From Hibiscus mutabilis (taxonomy: Eukaryota; Streptophyta; Magnoliopsida; Malvales; Malvaceae): a stretch of 64,000 bases of DNA. The stretch lies in contig CM033726.1 in NCBI GenBank assembly GCA_019671005.1, positions 3,348,001 to 3,412,000 of the forward strand, read 5' to 3'. The translations under genes and the position numbers were made by a program. The notes below the pieces were generated by a model, which saw nothing but the letters and a program-made list of their open reading frames with translations, ran no database searches and was not told the DNA's origin. This document shows, in pieces, positions 54,882 to 64,000 of the stretch (positions within the stretch are counted from its first letter, which is position 1; the number at the start of each line of letters is the position of its first letter).

Positions 54882-57728
54882 ATGATAAAATAGGGATGAC
54901 AGACCCTTGATCAAAAATTCAAAAGTAATTATCCTTCTAAACGGTTAAAAAATAAGAAAAAAAACTAAAAAAATCCAGAAAGTCTAGGTCCTAGTAGCAT
55001 ATATTATCTCCCGAACAAATTATATGCTTACACAAACGCAAAGGGTAAAGCCCAAAATATCGACGTCTTTTAATTTGGAAGGTAAGGGAAACAAGAAGTT
55101 GCCAAATTCGTAACACTATTTTTATTTTGGGTATAGCAAGTATAAGCCAAGTGTTTTTAAAACAAAATTCCTCTCTATTTTCGGTGTTCTTATCCATACT
55201 CCAACATTAAAATACTAAATCTTAAATCATAATTTTAATTCTAAATTTTAAAATCTAACCCCCAAACTCCTAAAAATAAATCATACTACCTTATACTTTA
55301 AATCTTAAACTTTAATCATAAACCATATATCTATCTTTTTAATGTTATGGTATATATAGAAACATTAAAAAGCGTAAAATATTTATGTTTATGTTTTTAT
55401 CATACTAATTTGAAACATCGAACATGCAAAAAAAGGTAGGCCCGACACTAAATAAACCTGTCCAAATAGGAACATTACTTTTGGAATAGCAGTTTACTAT
55501 GTAAATTGTCACTTTTTCTTTAAAAAAAGGAAAAGGAAAAGGAAAGGGGGGGGGGGAATTCGGGACCTAGTAAAGGGGACTGGAATTGAAATTGCAAAAC
55601 TGAAGGGCCAAGTGCATGATTCTTCCATAAAAAGGATAAGGAGATAGGCAGATATGGTGGGCAGCACCGTTCGAAATTACGCAAAACACCTAATCTATAT
55701 ACTAAGAACGTAGTAGCAGTTTCGAGTGATGAGATATGCATCAGCATGCATATCTATATCTGTAGGGGCATAGTTAATATACATTTTTATTAAATGTTGT
55801 AGTAGGACCTGCCATGGCTGGATCAATATGGGTCCATCGGATATGGGAATGGAATGATGGTTGAAAAGGGCAAGTAATATAGAGCAGTTCCTTCTAGTTT
55901 CAATCTAAATTCTCTCCCCCCACTTCTTTTAAAACAATTAATTAACCAATGATAAATAGTTTAAAATGACATATAAATTTATATGGCAATATACGTTGAT
56001 ATAATAGTATCATATAGACAAATGTATTGATTAGAAAGAATGTTACACCAATCAAAAAATAATTTTATACAATTATAAAAAATATAAATTTATTGTTTCT
56101 GCTGACGTGTTATTTTGTCAAGTTGTTTACCGTTAGTTGATTAATAGTTTCTATCCATAGAGGGAAATTCTAACCCAAAATAAAACGTTGTGTGTTAAAT
56201 TGCTTTAAAAGAAAAATATGGGCCATGATGACTATTCAATCAAATATTATGAGCATTTTAAACTTTATGCTTAATATAAAATATCATACAATGTTTGATT
56301 AAGTATATTTAAACAATCAACATCCTCTTATTTAAGGATTGGCCAAGGTTCGGATAAATTAACCATTGTATCGAAATATTATTGGTGTTAGTAATTTATA
56401 AAAATTAAAATAAATCAAAGTTTCGTGTATACATTTCACTCGAAATAAAAAGTTTCGTGTATATAATTAAACAAAATCAAATTTTATACATCACGATGCA
56501 TAATTTACCAAAATTCATATATATGTGTTTATCATTTAAAAACATTTTTATGATCATTAAATAATATTTTAATATTAATATTTTCATTTTAGCTTATTAC
56601 GTTATATTTTATATATAAAAAAACTTGTTAACTAAAAGCTGGTGAAACTTTAGCTCAAGTGGCAAGATTGAGATTTTTTTTTTTTAAGAATCTAATTTTG
56701 AATCTCATAATCTATCTAAAAATTACTATCCATTTTTAATAAAATAACTACAATTTATTTTAAAATTATTTTTTATATTTTATCCCATCCAAGTTGACCT
56801 TTATCTAATCTATAATAAATCTTAAAAGGATGGAGGGAAATGAAAATAGATCTTTATAAATATTCGTATATAAAGAGAGTTTATATATCAAATTATCAAC
56901 TATTCTTTTACATAAACTAACGGATCAACACATCATATTGTTAATTTTATAATTTAAATGTTTAATTTAATTCGAGGGTGAACTTCAATTCGTTACTAAA
57001 CCAAAGGCATAATGTCAAGAAATGCCATAACGTTTTATTGGATTGTCACTTTGATTCATATTCAATTTTTTAAATAATCTAACCATCAACGTTTTATTTT
57101 AAATCAAAATAACCTCTTTACAGATAAAAACGGTTAGTCAACTAACGGTAAATAGTTTGAGATGACGTGGTAGACCTATATGGCAGTGCATGCTGACATG
57201 ACAGTGTCATATGGACAAAGATGTTGACTTGTAAAAATGTCACATCAGTCAAAAATAATTCTATCAAACGTTAGAGTTTAAGGTTTAAAATTAGATTTAG
57301 GGTTTACGATTAAGATTTAAAATAACCTCTCTATCTATGTCCACACACGAAAAAATAGATTTAGGGTTTATGATTAAGATTTAAAATTAGAGTTTAGGAT
57401 TAAGGTATGAAGCTTACTTTTTATAGTTTAAGGTTTATAATTTAGGATTTAAAATTTATGGTTAGGGCTTATAGTTTAATTTTTTAGTGTTGAAGCATAG
57501 ATAAAGACACCGAAAAGGGCCATAGAATTTTTGATCATCTTAGTTATATATTCACATCAAAATAGTAGTTTCATTTTTCATGTTGTGTTGTATTTTTTTG
57601 TTAAATGGAGAAGTATTACATTCTTATGTCAAGATTTGAATCCATAAAAGATGAGATAATATAAGTATCCATAGCCACTAGGTCAATCAGTAGATCTATG
57701 CCGCATTGCATTTTTTAACATTTATTTA
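54882..57728. other. Intergenic with old repeat fragments
   Basis: No gene seen. It contains an 11-G run at 55546-55556. Two related fragments lie at about 55945-56160 and 57110-57250 (shared order: GATAAATAGTTT or GGTAAATAGTTT, TATATGGCA, TGATA or TGACA, ATCATATAGACAAA or GTCATATGGACAAA). Telomere-like words (TTTAGGGTTTA) are at 57270-57480 and 55200-55340. Confidence 0.5.
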
Positions 57729-57737
57729 TAATATTTA

Positions 57738-58631
57738 GGTTTAAAGGTTTATAAGCCCTTAAACTTTTGCAAAAAATCAATTAAGCCCCTAAATTTTTTT
57801 GCACCCAATTAAGCCCTCAAACTCAAGAAAAAATTAATTTGGCCCTTTGACCAACGTTGACCGTTAAATAAGCCCTTAAACTTTTGCAAAAAATCAATTA
57901 AGCCCCTAAATTTTTTTTGCACCCAATTAAGCCCTTAAACTCAAGAAAAAAAATCAATTTGGCACTTTGACCGTTAAATTTAACGATTTTTTAAAATATT
58001 CTTGGCATGTGTCGCGATAGGATAATGTCACTTGTCATTTCTAGAAATTTTTAAACTTTAAATTTTAAAAAATATATAAAAATCTGAAAAAAACTAAAAA
58101 ATTATGGAAAATTATTTTAAAAATATAAAAAAATGTTTTTAATTCCGAAATTTATTTAAAAATAATAAATAATAATTTTCCAAAAGATTAAAATATTTTA
58201 AAATATTAAAAATATTAAATATTATTATACAATTATAAAAAAGTAAATTAAAAAATATAAAAATCTGAAAAATATATATATTTTTAGATTTTTTCAAATT
58301 TTTATATATTTAAAATTTTTAGATTTTTTCAAATTTTAATATCTTTTTTAAAAAATAAAGTTTAAAAATTCTTAGAAATGTCAAGTGGCATTATCCTGTT
58401 GCGACACACGCCGAGAAAATTTAAAAATACCGTTAAATTTAACGGTTAATGTTGGTCAAAGGGCCAAATTGATTTTTTTTCTTGGGTTTGATGGCTTAAT
58501 TGGGTGCAAAAAAAGTTTAGAGGTTTAATTGATTATTTTTTTGAGTTTGAGGGCGTAATTGGGTGCAAAAAAGTTTAAGAGCTTAATTGATTTTTTTACA
58601 AAAGTTTAAGAGCTTATTAAACCTTTAAGCC
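57738..58631. mobile_element. Mutator-type element, AAGCCCTTAAACT family, 894 bp
   Basis: Ends GGTTTAAAGGTTTATAAGCCC and, inverted, GGCTTAAAGGTTTAATAAGC. It is flanked by exact 9-bp repeats TAATATTTA (57729-57737 and 58632-58640). The left arm contains an internal direct duplication of about 110 bp (AAGCCCTTAAACTTTTGC at about 57758 and again near 57869). Confidence 0.88.
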
Positions 58632-58640
58632 TAATATTTA

Positions 58641-61392
58641 ATATTGAGTGACAACTATTTTATCCAAAATTATAAAATTTAAGTGGACGGTGTTAAAAAG
58701 TATGGGGACCACAAAGAGCGATATCCAAAGAAAATAGAAGAGCATATCCATAATTAGCAAAGAGAAAACAGACAAAACAAAACATAGTTGTAAAATTGCA
58801 AGAACAGAGTGCAGATATGTTTCGAGCTATTCCAAACTCAAACTCGAGTGGATGATGATACACCTACATTTATATGATGCAATATGCCGAGTGACTTTGG
58901 AACATGGGCCAGGGCCAGGGCCAGGGCCAACCAAGAGCATCTTCCGTCTTCCTCGACAAAACGACGGGGCTGTTTGTCGTTGATTCTACACGTCTTGTGT
59001 CATGATCCGAATTTTATGAATCTCGTATCGATTACGTAATAAAATTTGATTAAAACTACGAATGATTTATGTGAATTTGAATTTATTAAATATGTTTTTC
59101 GATGATTCGAGATATTTAATAGATTAAAATGTTCTTATTCGAGGAGATGAGTAAGTGAAAATAGTGATTGATTATGTGTGTTTGGTTTTACGGTGGTAGA
59201 ATTAATTTTAGATTATCGTAAATTTAGGAATTGATTTTCTATAAAATTAATTTTAAAGTAACGTGATTTATGTTTGAGAGTTTTTTCTTAAAAATTACGT
59301 TTGTGTTAAAATATAGTGTAAAAATCACAATCAATCGCAAAAGCAACTCACCCTAGAAAAAGCATTATTAGGATATGAGTATATTTAAAAAATGATTATT
59401 TCAATTGTGCTTTGTTTTCAATTATATTATCCATCCGCGGAAACTGACACTTAATTTTACAGGGTGAATTAGAGACTTTTTTGAATGAATATTATACATA
59501 TTATATGACAAAATTTTGATGGTAAATTTTATAATTGTGTATCTTCAATATATAAATACATATTAATAAAAATAAAAAATGAGAATTTTGAAATATTTGA
59601 AGGTCCTAATGAGATTTTTTTTTAAATTTTAAAAAGTTAAGTGATAAATTCTCAAAATTTTCAAAATTTTAGGACCATGGCCGCATCAGTTCCGGCAAGT
59701 TCTGTTGTTGATATTATCCTAATTTGTTTTAAAAAATACTGATGCGTATGAGATAGGTATGGCTTATTTTTAATATATTAACTAATATATATACTTTTAT
59801 AAAATATTGAAGAATTTAAATAATATAGATCATAAAAATCGAAAAATAATTAAAAATAAATGTGGCTGGTAATAGAAAAATATGGAATTTTCGTTTATTT
59901 CCCCTTTTATTTAACTGTAAAGGCACAATTCTCCTGGAAAAAAAAAAGCACAGTTCCTGATTCCTGTGGACTTGGAATTTCTGTTTCATATAATATGAAA
60001 AAGGGATGGACCATCCATCGTCATTTGGGGTTAGACAAATTAAACTTGGCAAACTTAACTTGAGACTCGAAATCAATCTAAATATAATGATCTAAATTTA
60101 ATTTGAAACTCGAAATAAACGAATCGAACCGAAACAACTCGAATTTAGTTGAATCAAAAATAAATTCGAATTGATTTTCAGCTGAACTGATTTTACTGAG
60201 CTGAAGGCAACATGAAATAAGAAAACATATTAAAATAAATAAATAAACATGAGATGTGAATTGTCGCACAATTCACCAAAATGCTAAATATATATGCTAT
60301 ATAATGTCATATAAGGTAGAAAAAACTAATTCGGCCTGAAAACCCAACTAAAACGATCACAATCCTATTAACCTGATATTAACCGAACCAAAAATCAACA
60401 AATCTAACCTAAAATTACTATAGACCCGAAATGACCTGAACCAAACAATCCGTTTACCACCTCTAAGACAAACTAACCAAATTAATTCCCCACACAAAAG
60501 TTAAATGGAGAATTGGAACTAAATTACAACTCTGTTTAAATCTATAAAATATTAAAAGACATGATTATACTTAATTATTTTTTAAAAATTTTATAATTAT
60601 GTTTAAATTTATTGATTAGGTTACATCATTAATATAATAATTGATTTTAAGAGTATTACATAGTAATATATTTGGATGGTTAATTATCGAATATGATATC
60701 ATAAAGATTTATGAGAACACTATTTTTTTAATCTCGTTTTCTTTATTTATAATATTAATATTTAAATTTTTAACCTTACTTAAAAGATTTAACACATAAT
60801 TTTAATAAAATAACTATTGTGTAATATTTTATTTTTAATATATCATTTGAATTATTTATAAATCTTAAATTCTTCGATAAAATATAATTATAGTTAAAAC
60901 TCATTAAATTCGTAGAAAAAGAAGATTTGTTACTTTCTCTAGATCGTAATCATGAGAGACAATCCCACACGTGTTACCGTTAAGATCTTCACAACATCGC
61001 AATATATATTTTTGGCTTTTTGGAGAGATATTTCCCTCAAATACGTTAGATCTTTTTAGTACATACAAGTAATTTGATGGTTACTTGTAAGATTTTCTCT
61101 CTTAATTCAGTCCATTAAAGTGAAAATGTTAAATATTAAAAAAATCGATGATAAATTAAAAATTTACATCATATTTAAAATAATACGAAATTCAAATAAT
61201 TGTTATAATCTCTTTTGAAATCACAATTATTTTTATTGTATTTTTAAAATATTTTAGATAAAATTTAAAAACAGGGTATAATTATTTAGAGTGAATATTT
61301 ATATATTGTCGGTGTAATTTTTTTTTTACACAAGCATGACTATTTTTAAGGCAAAATTTAAAATATAAACTATAACCTTAAAACTCTAACAC
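58641..61392. other. Intergenic, no gene seen
   Basis: It contains four copies of GGGCCA at 58906-58929. A region near 60060-60475 ends in CCGTTTACCACCTCTAAG and carries GAACTCGAA/CTCGAATT words like an old hAT element. Everything else is AT-rich and unassigned. Confidence 0.5.
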
Positions 61393-61564
61393 CAGGAACG
61401 GATGCAGGATTTTATGTTAGAGGATGAAACTATAAAAACTAAGGGGGAGAACTTATAAAATTTTAGGGGACGAAAATAAATTAAAAAAAATACACAGGAA
61501 AATTCTAAAAAATTTCTAAATCATATGTGAATTCAAATTTTAGGGGACAATTGGTCTACCCCTG
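61393..61564. mobile_element. hAT-type MITE, third copy
   Basis: A 172-bp element with ends CAGGAACGGATG and CTACCCCTG. The flanks TCTAACAC (61385-61392) and CCTAACAC (61565-61572) match at 7 of 8 bases. Similar interior to the elements at 3377 and 4227 (AGGGGA and TTTGAAATT-like words). Confidence 0.7.
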
Positions 61565-61793
61565 CCTAACACTCCAATCCAAAACATAAACCATGAACTC
61601 TAAATTCTAGCCATAAACCCTAAATTTTAAACCCTACCATCAACATTCTTAACCTATAACCCTAAACTAAAATTATAAACTCCTAAATAATATCGCTAGT
61701 GAAAACTTTCTTTTTTTATGGCTAATATATAAAATAATAATCATATTATTTAACACCTCTATGTACTATGTGTCCGCCATGTATAATTTTAAA

Positions 61794-62346
61794 GGTTTAA
61801 ACCAAAAAACAGCCCTCAAACTATACATTTTTTTGCTTTTAGCCCTTAAATTATGGTTTGGGCAAAATAGGTCCTTAAACTATTATTTTGTCATTTTAAG
61901 TACCTAAATTATGATTTGAGTAAAATAAGCCCTTAAACTATTCTTTTTTGTCACTTTAAGTCTATGGTTACAAAAATATCATTTTATAGGCTTTTCTAAC
62001 ATATATAAATATTCATGTTCTTTTTAAATTTTAAAATATCATATAGCAAAATAAGCCCCTAAACTATAATTTCTTGTCATTTTAAGTCCGGTAGTTATTT
62101 AAGTCAAAAGAAAATTATTTCGACTAATAAGATATTGACACATCACAAAGATTTTTTGATCAATTGATATTTTGGGGACTAAAAGAAGAAAAACGACATA
62201 GTTTAGGTACTTATTTTCCCAAAAAATAGTTTAAGGACTTAGAGTGACTAAAAATAATAGTTTAAGGGCCTATTTTGTCCAAATCATAGTTTAAAGGCTA
62301 AAAGTAAAAAGAATATAGTTTGAGGGATGTTTTTTTAATTTAAGCC
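61794..62346. mobile_element. Mutator-type MITE, AGCCCTTAAACT family, copy 2
   Basis: A 553-bp element nearly identical in layout to 52609-53166 (the same GGCTTTTCTAACATATATAAA core). The flanks AATTTTAAA (61785-61793) and ATTTTTAAA (62347-62355) match at 8 of 9 bases. It sits about 190 bp upstream of the PB1-gene TATA box. Confidence 0.85.
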
Positions 62347-62533
62347 ATTTTTAAAATATGAATACCAAAAAGACCAGACTGGGTCAAGTAAATACCAAGG
62401 AAAAGAAATTGAAAAATGAAAAATATATATATTAAACTTTTACCTTAAGAATTGGAATGTATGACGAAAGCAGAGTGGGCCCCACCCGTTTTCACCCTCC
62501 GTTTCTTGTTACCAAAGAGCATAAGCTAAACTC

Positions 62534-62541
62534 TATAAATA
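62534..62541 (+). promoter_or_regulatory. TATA box of the PB1-domain gene
   Basis: TATAAATA about 155 bp upstream of the ATG, which implies a leader of about 120 nt. It lies within a stretch free of repeats. Confidence 0.65.
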
Positions 62542-62692
62542 AGGTTCCAAGGATACCAAACCTAGGCTTGAAGACGAAGACGACACCACACAACGCCTTC
62601 TTCCTCCGCCTCCGAAAACCACCAAAATACTCTTTTCCTTCCTCTTCACAAACACTGGTCCTCTCATCAATCCTACCCATCCACGAAAAAGC

Positions 62693-63379
62693 ATGGTCGG
62701 AGCTAACCCCACCATCAAATTCCTCTGTAGTTACGGTGGGAAAATCGTCCCTCGTTACCCTGACGGAAAACTCCGCTATCACGGCGGTGAAACCCGTGTA
62801 CTCGTCGTAGACCGGTCCATTTCCTTCGCTGGTTAGTATTCTATTATTCACCATGTTCTTTTTATTATTATTTGAAGTAGAATAGTTTCAAGTTAAATTG
62901 GCGTGGTTTTAAGCATGGGGAAATGATAAAGAAAGACATAAAAATTATATGCAGAGTTATCGTTGAAGATGGGAGAGATGTGCGGGACACCGGCGAGTCT
63001 ACGTTTCCGGTTACCGACAGAGGATTTAGACGCGCTGGTTTCGATCACTTCTGATGAGGATCTCGCGAATCTCATCGAGGAGTACGACCGTGTGGCGTCG
63101 CCGCCGTCTTCTTTAAAGATCAGAGCCTTCCTTTCGCCGCCGAAATCAGCCAGAAAATCGATTTCTCCTCCGCCTTCATCATCGAATTCGTCTTCAAAGT
63201 CATCCTCTTCATCCACTCCCAGATATTCCTGCATACGTCAGATCTCGGGGACTCCCGTAGCTTTCCCTCTCTGCTCTCAGAAATCGGCGCGAAAGACGAT
63301 TCCGAACTACGTTTACCCTGTTCACCATGGCAGCCCTAGTCATATTTACCTTGTTCACAGCGGGAATCACTGGCAATAG
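62693..63379 (+). CDS. PB1-domain protein (Phox/Bem1 type)
   Basis: Two exons, 62693-62831 and 62955-63379, with GT..AG borders and matching phase (GCT G | AG TTA), giving 187 residues. Exon 1 encodes the PB1 start IKFLCSYGGKIVPRYPDGKL, with the basic Lys of the interaction face, then LRYHGGETRVLVVDRSISF. Exon 2 completes it with LRFRLPTEDLDALVSITSDE and DLANLIEEYDR, which holds the acidic OPCA segment. A Ser/Pro-rich tail follows (SPPPSSSNSSSKSSSSS) and no other domain. PB1 domains mediate protein-protein pairing; the role of small stand-alone plant members is mostly unknown. A TATA box lies upstream. No lesion. Confidence 0.9.
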
Positions 63380-64000
63380 CCGAAGATCGAAAGATACGAA
63401 GGATCATATGATTTATTAAGCAGCTATGATCCTTGAGGAAGAACAAGTAATGATCAATACGGCCATAGAAGAACAAAAACAAAAAGCTTAAGCCATATAT
63501 GATGTTTGTATTTGAAACTGTTTATCCTTTAAGAAGAACTGCTTTTGATTAATGAGCGGCCATTAATGGAATTCTCAGCTCCTATATTCGTTTTCGATCA
63601 TCTCCCAAAAAAAACCCCAATTATTTTTCCCTTTGGGAATGTTTTTTTGCTCGAGTTCTATTGAACTTCAATTTCTCACAGCTTCCCCAATAAAAATTCC
63701 CCGTTCCATTCGCGTTCAATCATTAAAACAGGTTCCAGAATTTTCGTGCAACATTCTTTTTCCTTATCCTCAACAGTTTCCCTTCACACGTGTGGTCCAC
63801 GCGTGTAGTTTTTTTCGCATGCATTAGCATCCTTTGAATTTTTTTTTATGGTGTTTAATTTAATTTTTTTTTGGTTATTCGATTTTTGCAGGTCAATGAA
63901 GATATTAATTGAGGACTTGAAACACCAAGCAATCTTTGAATGATTGGAGTTCATGGATGAGTAAGTTGTTTTTACTCTAAAAATAATATTCTATTCGAAT
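63380..64000. other. 3' flank of the PB1 gene, no further gene seen
   Basis: Probable 3' UTR and downstream DNA. Short frames only. A stretch at 63880-63965 could belong to another exon (TTTTTGCAG before GTCAATGAAG), but the window ends before this can be judged. Confidence 0.45.

Noticed and set aside
63880..64000. Possible next exon at the window end
   Set aside because: A single acceptor-like TTTTTGCAG and a short frame with an early stop are not enough to call a gene.

Overview
This window is nuclear DNA from a flowering plant, most likely a eudicot. The evidence is spliced genes with GT..AG introns, plant-only gene families (DETOXIFICATION-type MATE transporters, a RAY1-type arabinosyltransferase, a plastid PHT2;1 phosphate transporter, PADRE/DUF4228 and PB1-domain proteins), telo-box promoters on ribosomal-protein genes, and a dense layer of plant transposons (Athila-type LTR retrotransposon, L1-type LINE, hAT, Mutator and Tourist-like elements). 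The genus cannot be fixed from the sequence alone.

Layout. 1-2.25 kb: an array of about 22 short units whose flanks form covarying stems, followed by a gag fragment of an LTR retroelement. 2.7-11.9 kb: two decayed, same-strand copies of a MATE transporter gene. The first has lost its 5' exons; the second carries a 663-bp hAT element in an exon and two in-frame stops. 12.9-19.6 kb: a Tourist-like MITE split by a 5.9-kb L1-type LINE with 17-bp target duplications. 19.8-29.9 kb: two duplicated RPL27A ribosomal protein genes (minus strand) separated by Mutator-type and hAT-type elements. 30.3-34.1 kb: the best gene island, with an intact six-exon RAY1-like glycosyltransferase (674 aa) and an intact PADRE protein. 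34.8-48.9 kb: a plastid phosphate transporter PHT2;1 pseudogene (minus strand) whose third exon is split by an 11.8-kb Athila-type retrotransposon with a perfect 5-bp target duplication. 48.9-62.4 kb: gene-poor, AT-rich DNA with at least five long-TIR elements (four with exact 9-10 bp target duplications, one with an 8/9 match), an apparently orphaned promoter and small MITEs. 62.5-63.4 kb: an intact two-exon PB1-domain gene.

Genes that look functional: RAY1-like, PADRE, both RPL27A copies and the PB1 gene. The MATE copies, PHT2;1 copy, LINE and Athila element all carry inactivating changes.

Most unusual signals: (a) the 5' array, where a constant 24-nt core is flanked by 5-7 bp arms that differ between units but stay complementary within a unit, including one compensatory double change; (b) a 12-bp palindrome, TTGCC-NN-GGCAA, spread through LTRs, gag, pol and ORF3 of the Athila-type element and read in different codon frames, which suggests DNA- or RNA-level selection; (c) four copies of a short stem-loop in that element's 3' untranslated region; (d) a G-box plus TGACGTCA plus TATA cluster with no gene attached.
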